This document shows, in pieces, positions 1 through 8,364 of a stretch of DNA of 15,542 bases. The number at the start of each line of letters is the position of its first letter. The stretch's first letter is position 1. Under the pieces are notes generated by a model. That model was not told the DNA's origin. It did no database searches and saw only the letters and a program-made list of their open reading frames with translations. The position numbers and the translations under genes are program-made. This stretch comes from Setomelanomma holmii (taxonomy: Eukaryota; Ascomycota; Dothideomycetes; Pleosporales; Phaeosphaeriaceae): contig ML978417.1 in the NCBI GenBank assembly GCA_010015745.1, forward strand, positions 1-15,542, in the 5' to 3' direction.

Positions 1-242
1 GACGTATACAATAACGTGCGTGATGCGATGCAAAAGAGTGAACAATCTTATTTGAGTATCGCAGCGTAGTGCGGGGATACCGGGCTCATAACTGTCAGAT
101 GTGAGAGAACAGAGCAGACATGAAGGAAGCAGAAGGTTGTTGTATCGAGCGAGCAATAGAGAGCGTTTATATACACAACCAAGATGAGTAAGCAAGTAAC
201 GTGAAGTCACATGAGAGATGTAGTTCACATGTACCTTGTGAA
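1..242. other. No gene seen; DNA beyond the 3' end of the helicase gene
   Basis: On the minus strand this stretch lies downstream of the helicase stop codon. I read it in the minus-strand frames for cysteine/histidine spacing typical of further NF-X1 fingers and found none, so it does not simply hold the missing C-terminus behind one frameshift. No other coding signal is visible. Confidence 0.5.
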
Positions 243-243
243 C
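223..243 (-). repeat. Short hairpin-forming inverted repeat at the helicase stop codon
   Basis: GTTCACA (223-229) and TGTGAAC (237-243) are exact inverted copies separated by 7 bases. On the minus strand the hairpin begins at the last base of the TAG stop, so it would sit at the start of the 3' untranslated region. A role is not shown, and a 7-bp arm can occur by chance. Confidence 0.3.
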
Positions 244-3200
244 TAGAGTGCCAGGCTGACATTTTCGATAGGAACGTTGCAGTGGGGATCGCATATGTCT
301 CCGCAGGGCTTTGGGCAGAGATGCTGGCATCCAATTTTGAGCTTCGTGCAGGGCTTCATGCAGTGAACAGCTCCGTGTAGCATATCTGAGTGGCATTTTG
401 CGACGCATGCGTGTCCGCACTCGAGCTGCTTTTCGCAAAGCAGATTACATCCCGCCTCAGGGGATAGGCGCGCAAAATCGGCCGGATTCCGAACGAGCAT
501 TGTCGTGTCTTGGTGCCTAGGACAGCATAGCTCCAAAGCATCGCCTATATTGCCGTTGTAGCGAAGAAGCTCTAGGACATCGTGCCAGATGGGGACGCTC
601 TCGGTCGTGTTGGTATTTCCTATGATATACATTCCATGCTGTGCTCGAGAAAGCAGGACGTTGATCCTATTGGGTGTTTTGAGGAAGCCAGGATTGTTCC
701 TTTTGTTACTACGGACAAGTGAGACAATGATAATCTTGGCCTCTTCGCCTTGAAAGTTGTCGACCGTAGCGAGGCGAAGCGCTTGATTCAGGGATCCTTT
801 GGCAGCGACAGGGGAGCCGGGATTTGGAGGTGCGAGCGAAGACTCTTTGAAGTCAGCACATTCCTTCTCAAGCTCATCGACGTCTCTATCATCCAGTAGG
901 ATCGTGTGCGTGCTGCTAAACCTGTTCCTAAGCTTTCTTAATTGGCCCAGGTAAGGCGTGATAACCGCAATATCGGCTGACTTGTAAGCACCCTGCTGGG
1001 CTAAATGCTTGACAAGAGCCACAATCATATCCACTTCATATGTATTTGTCCGTGAAGTCGAGGAGCCATCCGAGTTGTCGTCCTCAAGCTTGTCGTGATG
1101 CATCCAGAATAGACGACAGCGCATACCAACAACCTCGGGATACATGAAGACGCAAGGATCGTCTTGTAAACGCGGGTATTGCGTCTGGCGGACAAGCTGC
1201 GAGACTACTGGGTGCATGCGCCTTTGCACTTCCAACGTGGAAAACGGCAGTGGTTGAGCGAACATGTCTTGCGGCTGGACAAGACGCTCGAACAACGAAA
1301 CATCGAGTGCATACTGGCTGCCATTACGGCTCTCCATCGACAGGTCAAAATTTTGTATTTGCGGGCGAAGTTGCTGATGATCGCCTAAGAGCATACAATG
1401 CTCGATAGACGGTAGAAGGACTGTTAGCATATGGGCTTCGAGAACTTCGCCAGCCTCTTCGCAAATCAAGACTTTCGGATTGACTCCGCAAATTAGCTCG
1501 AGGTTGCGAGCCAAACCACTAGTCGTGATGCCAATGATGTTTGCTTGGCGTAGCACACGGAGGTTCAGCTCTGTCGTAATGATATCGAGCTTCCTCTTGG
1601 ATTCATTGTACGAAGACAGAGCATGACGAAGCTTCTCATGGAGCTCCTCTTTCATCTCGGACATCCAAGAGTTGAACATCACCCTGCGCTCGGCAAAAGT
1701 CATCTTGTGAAGATGGACATCGCGCAATTCGGTGATTGATCGTGGGCGCCATAAACCTGGAAAGCTGTTCTTGAGCCAGATATCGACTACCGTACCTTGC
1801 TTATGCCTCACCATGGTGTAGTCATCTTCGTCAATGTTGTTGAAGATCTGTGTGTAGTACGCTGGGTAATTCTGGCGAAGGTGGTTTTCTATGGACGATT
1901 GGCCCCCGAGGGCACTAAAAGCTTCCAGCAGGTCGTTAATCTCTGCGGTTTCCTCTCTAACCTTTCTACTCAGCTCCCAGCGTTGGGACTTCTCTGTCTT
2001 AGTAAGATCGAGTTGCTGAGCAAGTGTTTTGAGATTGACATCTTGTAGCCTCTCTGACTTTGATCGATTCCCAATGCGCACAATGTCTGTTACACCGTCC
2101 TCGACCGAGCGCTCGAGAATAGCGTCAAGCGCATGATTAGTCTGCGTGCAGACAAGGATGGGCCCGATTTCAGTAGTGGTCTTGTTGGATAGGGACACTC
2201 GTATGAGTTGCACTCCGGTGTATGACTTGCCCGTTCCAGGCGGTCCTTGAACCAGAGCGACCGAGTGTGCAAGAGAAGCAATCACTGCTTCTGCCTGACC
2301 TGGATCGAGCGTAGAGTTCTGAGCCAGCTGAGCCGCCGCATCTTTAATGCTGTTGCCAGGTGCGAAGTGCAAGGGCGTGTTGTCATTCGTGATCCTGGAT
2401 AAATCATACTTGAAGCCTAGTCTTGTAGCATACGAAGGAGGCTGGATGTCTATCTCCCGATCCGGATTCTCAGGCGTTGAGGTAGGAGCTAAGATGTGCG
2501 AGAATGGCATGTCGAGACTTCCGCTGATGCGCTGCAATGCTTTCAAAGTAGGCTCGAAAGAAGGCAAGAGAACTCCAGGAAACTCGACCATCGACAGCTG
2601 TGCATACGAAGTGTCTCCTAGCACTTGTGACAAGAGGTTGTGAAGATCGCACTGGTTGACAGGCTTGGCTACTACATAGGCATGCTCAGGATCAGAGACT
2701 AGATCGTACTCCGCCTGCAGTCCAGTGGGCTTCTGCCCTTGCGAAGCAACAACAAGGAAGGTAGCAGAACCTTCGGAGCTGAGAAGACAGATAAGTGTAT
2801 CTGGACCGAGTCTCTTGGAGTGATCCCACCATTCTTTCCGAGCGTCTTTAGACTGTTGGTTATTGGCTTCAGGACGTGCAAAACGCATCGCAACTTGAGC
2901 GCCGCGATACTCGTCAAAGGCGGCCGAAATGATATATACGTCATTGTAAACGTAAGTGCGTGCACTCTGGCGCCTAGAGTTGTTGTGCTCGATCTGACGT
3001 GAAGGATTCTGGAGCCTCTCAAGCTCAAACTTCGAAGCATCCCGAAGTTGACCTACTGTGTCTTCTCGCAACAGGCGGAAGTGACGATCGACTAAACCGA
3101 TGATGCCTCCAAGGTGCCATTCCCGCGGGTCCGCAACAGGCAGATACTCATTGCGGGAGCTCTGAATTTCTTGCAAAGTAGGCAGGATTGCAATATCTCG

Positions 3201-4229
3201 GATGTCCACGTGGTCGTTATCGTGTCTGCGACCTTCTTCCGAAAGCTCACCTGGCATCTCTCGTGCAAGCTGGAACGTTGCACGGGCGCCGGTAGGTCTC
3301 TGGACATCCTGGGCATCTGGAAGAGCTTGACCGATAACAAGGCGTTGCTGCAGTCTTCCAAGATTCTTCGTCGCTTTCCTCATAACAAAAGCGACACTCT
3401 CTGGGAGACGCTTCAAAAGCGCTGCGAATGTCTCAGTGATGGACACAAAACCTGGATTGATCTGAGCCGATGTATTGACCTCGACAAGCTTGGAAAGGAA
3501 GGCAAGGGTCGTCTCTACTACTTCTAGAATCTCTGTGTCGACTTCGTCGTCTTCATAGCTCGCGTGTAATATGCCCGAGTTGGACAGATGGGTAGCTAGT
3601 GCAGCGAAAAGCAAGACCACGCGCCGGTTCTCGCCATCACCACTGTACATGATGTTGTATACAGTCGTGATATTAGCCTGCATCAAGACAGAGGACATGA
3701 TGTTGACGTGGGTGAATATCTTAAAGAAAGGCATCAGCTGGGTGTTAAGAACCCGATTGAGCTGAGCTGGACTTAAAGACTCGAAAGGCTGCTCAAGAAG
3801 CTCGTCGATTCGTAGTAGTCCGCCGTCGCTGGTGAGTAGTGTGATCACTTCTTGCATGGTCCCAATCTCGCCGCTTACTAGCTCAAGCGCCTGCTGGAAG
3901 AACATCCCAAGCGCATGGCCTAGCGGATTGGCCCCAGCACAACGCAAGGGAATTTTCCATCGGAACTCCTTCAAGCGCACTTCGGTGTTTGCAAGAGCGC
4001 TGTTGCCTGTGCCCATCGCTCCATTCGCGATTTTGAGATGATCGATGTCACTTCGCTCGTGGGAGAAGGTGCAGTTATTGCCTCTATGACACTTCCCTTT
4101 CATGAAGTATTGGCAGGCCTTGCGCTTGAATTTGGGGTAGATGACATGGGCAAAATTGCAGTCGGCGCCGTTGTTGCATTTGCCTAGCTGGAAGAAGGTG
4201 CATGGCCTATGACATTTTAGTTGGGTCAA
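243..4229 (-). CDS. ZNFX1-like CCCH/NF-X1 zinc-finger superfamily 1 RNA helicase, C-terminally short
   Basis: The uninterrupted frame encodes 1328 residues. Two CCCH fingers (C-x7-C-x5-C-x3-H) lie at about 10-28 and 39-57. A helical region without recognised motifs follows. The SF1 helicase core has a Q-motif region near 645, Walker A GPPGTGKS at 662-669, motif II EEAGE at 924-928, motif III LLGDHQQLRP at 947-956, motif V TVDNFQGEE near 1155-1163 and motif VI NVLLSRAQHG near 1190. A Cys/His-rich NF-X1 section occupies about 1261-1316. ZNFX1-type proteins act on RNA in small-RNA and antiviral pathways; that role here is inferred from family. Two oddities stand out. The frame's first codon is TTG, a TAG lies four codons upstream and no in-frame ATG precedes the first finger, so a 5' exon is probably missed. 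The C-terminus ends just inside the NF-X1 array, whereas relatives such as human ZNFX1 are about 1900 residues. Confidence 0.88.
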   Translation of the reverse strand: MTQLKCHRPCTFFQLGKCNNGADCNFAHVIYPKFKRKACQYFMKGKCHRGNNCTFSHERSDIDHLKIANGAMGTGNSALANTEVRLKEFRWKIPLRCAGANPLGHALGMFFQQALELVSGEIGTMQEVITLLTSDGGLLRIDELLEQPFESLSPAQLNRVLNTQLMPFFKIFTHVNIMSSVLMQANITTVYNIMYSGDGENRRVVLLFAALATHLSNSGILHASYEDDEVDTEILEVVETTLAFLSKLVEVNTSAQINPGFVSITETFAALLKRLPESVAFVMRKATKNLGRLQQRLVIGQALPDAQDVQRPTGARATFQLAREMPGELSEEGRRHDNDHVDIRDIAILPTLQEIQSSRNEYLPVADPREWHLGGIIGLVDRHFRLLREDTVGQLRDASKFELERLQNPSRQIEHNNSRRQSARTYVYNDVYIISAAFDEYRGAQVAMRFARPEANNQQSKDARKEWWDHSKRLGPDTLICLLSSEGSATFLVVASQGQKPTGLQAEYDLVSDPEHAYVVAKPVNQCDLHNLLSQVLGDTSYAQLSMVEFPGVLLPSFEPTLKALQRISGSLDMPFSHILAPTSTPENPDREIDIQPPSYATRLGFKYDLSRITNDNTPLHFAPGNSIKDAAAQLAQNSTLDPGQAEAVIASLAHSVALVQGPPGTGKSYTGVQLIRVSLSNKTTTEIGPILVCTQTNHALDAILERSVEDGVTDIVRIGNRSKSERLQDVNLKTLAQQLDLTKTEKSQRWELSRKVREETAEINDLLEAFSALGGQSSIENHLRQNYPAYYTQIFNNIDEDDYTMVRHKQGTVVDIWLKNSFPGLWRPRSITELRDVHLHKMTFAERRVMFNSWMSEMKEELHEKLRHALSSYNESKRKLDIITTELNLRVLRQANIIGITTSGLARNLELICGVNPKVLICEEAGEVLEAHMLTVLLPSIEHCMLLGDHQQLRPQIQNFDLSMESRNGSQYALDVSLFERLVQPQDMFAQPLPFSTLEVQRRMHPVVSQLVRQTQYPRLQDDPCVFMYPEVVGMRCRLFWMHHDKLEDDNSDGSSTSRTNTYEVDMIVALVKHLAQQGAYKSADIAVITPYLGQLRKLRNRFSSTHTILLDDRDVDELEKECADFKESSLAPPNPGSPVAAKGSLNQALRLATVDNFQGEEAKIIIVSLVRSNKRNNPGFLKTPNRINVLLSRAQHGMYIIGNTNTTESVPIWHDVLELLRYNGNIGDALELCCPRHQDTTMLVRNPADFARLSPEAGCNLLCEKQLECGHACVAKCHSDMLHGAVHCMKPCTKLKIGCQHLCPKPCGDICDPHCNVPIENVSLAL

Positions 4230-5174
4230 TTCGATGGTAGGCTAAGGTAAATTGACCTCGTGCCGGGCGCCATGCTAACGGAGAGCCAGTAGCCGCCAGA
4301 TCTGTTTCCGCGTGTTGCGACCGAGTCAATGATTGACGCTTAGTTGGAGATGATGCGGCGAGTGTAGGAGATCAGGCGGGTATGTCACAAAGGTTTGTCC
4401 CCGTGCAAACATGTGGATGGATCGAAAGCTGCAGACAAAGTTGATAGGTATAAGGAGTTGAGGCTTACACAACAAACTAAAGCTTAATATGCGAGTGAAT
4501 AGCAAACGGGCACCAGACGTATCAACAACCAAGCAATCGACCAGATCAATTCCTAATTCGGTTGTCACGGTCCCCAATCTGCTCCGTGCACGTGTGTTTC
4601 GGATCGCGTGATTGCTGCAAACGACAATCAGTAATGAGGCGTAGTGAAACCGCGCAGACACTTTGAAAGCCAAGAATGCAGTGGATGTTTCTGAACTGGC
4701 GCAAGCGATTATGGCTTGCAGCAGTAAGTGCGAGGGCTTGAGATGATGTAAATGGACGACACCGGAGAAGAGTGTATGTGAAAGAATACGTATATTGCTG
4801 ATACAGCGTGGACTTTCTCTCGAACATGGGCCACCCCAGATCTCTGTCCGACCTATACAGGCTGCTCTGCGTAGCACAAGGAGAGCAGGAGAGCACCCTA
4901 TAGTATATAGACAAACACGATCAACCTTATGGTAGATCGTGTTCAACTCAATACCTTGAATTCAATCATTAATCAGTTGCCTCTTCGAGACTCTTTTGAG
5001 GGAGACGTATTAAGGAGCGGCTGAGAGGGAGGAAGCTGTTGTGGTGGCGATGAAAATGGGTTTGTCGAGTCGCGCAGTCAGACAGGTGCAGCGACGGGAG
5101 TACAGAGAGAGAGTGAGGTGGTTGAAAGTTAATGAGGTTGTCATGGTTCTCGGTGTGGGACGGTAGCGGCAATC
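4230..5174. other. Upstream region of the helicase gene; no supported gene
   Basis: This stretch should hold the helicase promoter and a possible 5' exon. On the minus strand, CCTTAG at 4244-4249 could be a splice acceptor joining the helicase frame. An ATG with a possible GT donor near 4390-4411 would splice to it in frame, but the donor is weak and the model is only a guess. A 206-codon open frame (4326-4946, minus) starts with TTG, shows no recognisable motif and is not called. GA-rich short runs occur near 5103-5115. Confidence 0.4.
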
Positions 5175-5182
5175 GAGACAGC
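5175..5182. repeat. Left target-site duplication of the hAT element (GAGACAGC)
   Basis: GAGACAGC at 5175-5182 is identical to 8357-8364, directly outside the two terminal inverted repeats. Eight bases is the duplication length typical of hAT insertions. Confidence 0.9.
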
Positions 5183-5205
5183 CAGCGCTCCCAACAGCCA
5201 GCACT
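5183..5205 (+). repeat. Left terminal inverted repeat of the hAT element
   Basis: The first 19 bases (CAGCGCTCCCAACAGCCAG) match the reverse complement of 8338-8356 exactly. After one mismatch at position 20 (5202), the next three bases match again, giving 22 of 23. Confidence 0.93.
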
Positions 5206-5313
5206 GCTACAGTATACTGTACTGTAGTACTGCTTACTAAGCAGTAAGTAGCGAGGTGTTATTGGGTGTAGTAGAGTAGCCGTAGTGGTGACGATTCGGG
5301 AGCAGTAGTACTG
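5206..5313. repeat. Left subterminal repeat zone of the hAT element (AGTACTG motifs)
   Basis: AGTACTG occurs at 5226-5232 and 5307-5313, with the overlapping palindromes TGCTTA/TAAGCA (5231-5236, 5238-5243) and CTTACT/AGTAAG (5233-5238, 5243-5248). The motif recurs at the right end. In hAT elements such clustered subterminal motifs are where transposase binds; binding here is inferred. Confidence 0.6.
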
Positions 5314-5505
5314 CGCTACTGCCGTGTAACTCGGGGAAGAAAATTTGCGCAGGCGGAGACGCTGGGTGGCCTGCAACTGTCTCGTTTTGTAAGCAAACTA
5401 CATGTAGCTTTCGACAGGAGCGCGTAACGCGTTGTGTTGTTGTTCTAGTAGAGGCGACGGAGGCGGTAGAGGCGGTGGAGGATAACTTGCCAAATTGTTT
5501 CGACC

Positions 5506-5556
5506 TCATCCCATCTTTCCAACTTCATCCTATCTTTTCTAAGCTCATCCCATCTT
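5506..5556 (+). repeat. Three near-tandem TCATCCYATCTT motifs ahead of the transposase start
   Basis: TCATCCCATCTT (5506), TCATCCTATCTT (5525) and TCATCCCATCTT (5545) recur at 19- and 20-base spacing and end about 24 bases before the ATG at 5581. The run is pyrimidine-rich, which suits a fungal core promoter or 5' untranslated region. The function is inferred. Confidence 0.5.
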
Positions 5557-5580
5557 CAAATAGGCACTCTCCCGCACAGT

Positions 5581-8214
5581 ATGAGTCGTCTATCTCGCTC
5601 CTCACAGTCGCAAGCTGCCTCTATTGCTAGCGCTGTCGCTCCCATTTTCCACTCTGCTGGCAGCAATAGGCTTGCCAAAGCTCGTGCCCAAACACCTCCA
5701 TCTCCCAGCTTTTCAAGCGCCTCGGCGGCCACCTCAGTGGAGGCTACCCATGTGTATCCTGAGGATAAACTTGGTGTTGTAGGCGAGCGATTTCCGGTCG
5801 ATTTCAGCCACATATACCTCGACGGCAAGCGGCTTTTGGCGTCGCGCGTGGGCTATAAAGTACGGCACAAGAGTGCGCTCCTTGGTGCAAAAAAGAGCTC
5901 ACCCATATGGAAATATGGTGTTGAGCTAGAGTACTTTTGGCCATCTGAAACAACACCGATCAAGCTCTGGCTTTGCCGACTTTGCCATTTAGCCAAGGAG
6001 ACCTGCGACGCAAAAGTTGTTAATATTACTGCTCATATTTCCAACCACATGGTCAAAGCTCATCGGATCAATCCTGCTACGGGTCTCCTGCCAGAAGGCA
6101 CCTCAAGGCCAGGTTTTTCGTCGCCGTTCGAAGCAGCAAAGGTGGTAGGCTCAAGTACAGTCATATCCCATCTGCCGTGGCAGGAGGAGGCTCTGCAGAG
6201 CGCTCTAGTAGACTGGGTGATTCTGAAGGACGTCAGCTTTGTCAATGCAGTGTCACCAGCACTTCGAGGTTTACTGACCTGGAATCGCACAAGTCTCCTT
6301 CCAGCCCTGCCAAATTCGAGCACAACGATGACCCACTACATACTGAGCGCTTTAGAGGAGAGAAAGGTAGAGGTTAGCCAGCTTTTGGAGTCGTCGTCGT
6401 CAAGGATTAGTATAAGCGTTGATGTGTGGACGTCATCTAATTACCTAAGCTTCCTTGGTGTTGTAGCTCACTTTGCTGGTAAGTATGACCCCGTATTACC
6501 TAATTAGGCAAGCGGTAACTCTAGCGTGGCAGAATTATTGCAACACCAAAGTAATTATTCTAATATTATCGCAAATGCTCAATTCCAACAAAGAGATATA
6601 TTGATCGCCTTTACCAATCTATTCGGAGACCACACTGGAGCTACTCAAGGCTCTATCGTACGCGCCGTACTCGATAAATTCAAGATCGCCCCGAAATTCC
6701 ATTGCTTCGTGGGTGATAACGCGACAAGCAACGACAGCGAGCTCATCAAGAGCCTTAACCTGCATCCGAATATCGAAATCTCAGCCGACAATCGCATACG
6801 CTGTGCAGGCCATGTAATTAACCTTGTGGTTAAAGCAACAATATACGGCAATGGAGTAAGCCGCTGGGAAGAGGAGATAGCTGCTGCTACTCCGAAGGAT
6901 CAGTTTCAAAAGTTTCGAGAGCTCGGCGTTGTAGGCAAGCTCCACAACTTCGTGAATACAGTATGTGCATCCCACAAGCGGCGTAAGCTGTTCCAGTTGA
7001 TGCAGAAGCACGACGACGACGAGGTCTTGTATACCTACAATACGCTGCAACTGCGACAAGCTGGAGGCGTCCGCTGGCACTCGGTCTATCACATGCTCCT
7101 CCGCTGGCTTGAGCTCAAGGACTCTATCAAGCGCTTCATTCGCCATCTTCGCCACGAGCAAACACATCCTGACGAGCTCAACTACAGCCCTATTACCGAC
7201 GCGCTCTCTGACGACGATTGGGACGACGTTACTGAGCTTGTCGACTTTCTCCAAGCTCCATACGAGCTCACAAAGCGTCTTGAGGGCTCCGCTAGCGTCT
7301 CTGGCTTTGGATCACTATGGCAAACTTTGCCTAACCTCCAAGCTCTGTGGGCACACTACAATGAGGCAAGCGAGCGCCCACACACACAAAGAAATCAATA
7401 TTTTGAGTTAGCAGTCTCCTAAGGCAAAGTAAAGCTCGACAGCTACTTTGACCTTATACTCCTACAACCTGACGTCAGCTTTTACGCTGTAGCCACTGCG
7501 CTCCATCCTAAGCTCCGCCTCGGCTGGTTCAAGACGCAGTGGAAGCACTTTCCGCACTGTTACCGCAAGGCAGAGGCCTCCATCCGACGCGTTTTCAAGC
7601 AGTATACTGAGGCAGCCGAAGAAGCTGAGGATGAGCTCTATCTACCACCTCCAAATCGCCGGAAGCTCCCTAGTGGCAGCAGCAATACTCTGTACGAGCG
7701 GACAATGGAGGTTGATCTCCATCTACTCACCAACGCCAAAGGCAAGCGTTTGAAGCGAGTAAGCCAGCTTGACGAGTACTTCGACTCTCTGCTATTTGAC
7801 TATACTAACGGGAGTGAGACTGAGCTACTCTTACTCGACTCTGACGATCCCTGGGCTTGGTGGCTTCAAGTAGGCCGTGAGCGTTACCCCATGCTTTTTA
7901 AGATCGCTGGCGACTACTTATCAATACCGTCCACGAGCTGCGAGTGCGAGCGCTCCTTCAGCAAAGCCCGACGAACAATAAGTGACGATCGCAACTGCCT
8001 CGGAGCAGCAACAATTGAAGCTATACAGCTACAGAAGAGCTGGCTGAGGCATGGCGTTGTGAACAGCTCACTCAAGGATCTCGAAATGCTAGTAAGAAAA
8101 GCTGATAAAAAGAAGCCCGGGAGAGTGGCTACTTCCCAAGCCAGTAGCTTCTTCAGCGCTCCTTCACAGGGAAGCAGTTCTTTCAGCCAATCAGAGGGCT
8201 CCTACTATCAGTAG
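5581..8214 (+). pseudogene. hAT transposase with BED finger and C-terminal dimerisation domain, broken
   Basis: One reading frame spans the region, interrupted by TAG at 6505 (inside a probable intron) and TAA at 7420. The N-terminus has a Ser/Ala-rich stretch, then a BED-like finger: C132-x2-C135 and H152, H156, H161 after a Trp/Tyr-rich segment. The RNase H-like core starts at SVDVWTS, with the probable first catalytic Asp at residue 281. The second Asp is in CFVGDN (about 6715), and RCAGHVINL (from about 6799) matches the hAT Cys/His block. GVRWHS (from about 7066) carries the conserved Trp region. The C-terminal hAT dimerisation block (about 7885-8050) includes the YP, DYLSIPST and CERSFSKAR segments. 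The start ATG follows a pyrimidine-rich leader. The length of about 850 residues fits fungal hAT transposases. One true nonsense codon plus an uncertain splice make it a pseudogene. Confidence 0.88.
6479..6574 (+). other. Probable transposase intron with a lost acceptor
   Basis: A strong fungal donor GTAAGTATG starts at 6479 and a CTAAT branch-like motif lies at 6560-6564. The stretch is AT-rich and contains the in-frame TAG at 6505. Ending the intron at 6574 joins the frame so that HFA is followed by D-AQFQQRD, which agrees with my memory of related fungal transposases. However, 6573-6574 reads AA, not AG. In-frame AG alternatives are 6532 (54-bp intron) and 6595 (117-bp intron). Confidence 0.5.
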
Positions 8215-8221
8215 ATGGCTC

Positions 8222-8340
8222 GTGCAGCAGTACTACTGCTACGGGCAGCAAGGGCATCACTTTTTGTCACCACAGTCAGTAATTCACTCTACTAGAGGCA
8301 GTACAGTAGCTAATCAAGCCAATCAGTAGCAGTAGTACTG
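8222..8340. repeat. Right subterminal repeat zone of the hAT element
   Basis: CAGTACT at 8228-8234 is the inverted copy of AGTACTG, which itself recurs at 8334-8340. Related GCAGTAC and CAGTAGC words lie between. The zone mirrors the left end and supports the element boundaries. Confidence 0.55.
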
Positions 8341-8356
8341 GCTGTTGGGAGCGCTG
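8334..8356 (-). repeat. Right terminal inverted repeat of the hAT element
   Basis: The last 19 bases (8338-8356) are the exact reverse complement of 5183-5201. The match extends to 22 of 23 bases with one mismatch at 8337. Confidence 0.93.
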
Positions 8357-8364
8357 GAGACAGC
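8357..8364. repeat. Right target-site duplication of the hAT element (GAGACAGC)
   Basis: This is identical to 5175-5182 and lies directly outside the right terminal repeat. Confidence 0.9.

Larger units (their letters stand above)
5183..8356 (+). mobile_element. Complete hAT-superfamily DNA transposon, 3174 bp
   Basis: The ends are set by three facts seen directly: exact 19-bp terminal inverted repeats beginning CAGCG (fitting the hAT end pattern CAGNG), an exact 8-bp duplication GAGACAGC on both sides, and a BED-finger/hAT transposase between them on the plus strand. The transposase frame occupies 5581-8214, leaving about 400 bases at the left end and 140 at the right, both rich in AGTACTG-type motifs. 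The perfect duplication and near-perfect ends suggest a fairly recent insertion. The nonsense codon in the transposase makes this copy probably non-autonomous, although it could be moved by a relative supplying transposase. It sits between the divergent helicase gene and the nuclease-like pseudogene. Confidence 0.93.

Noticed and set aside
3092..3527. Overlapping plus and minus open frames inside the helicase gene (89 and 137 codons)
   Set aside because: They are shadows of a continuous 1328-codon frame with recognised domains.
4326..4946. A 206-codon minus-strand open frame upstream of the helicase
   Set aside because: It starts at TTG, is rich in Leu/Ser/Ile/Cys without any motif, has no family-like pattern, and overlaps the expected promoter/5' leader. 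Another frame overlaps it with similar quality.
7421..7440. A second transposase intron around the TAA at 7420
   Set aside because: There is no usable GT...AG pair at fungal spacing. The frame is intact and family-like immediately on both sides, so a point nonsense change is simpler.
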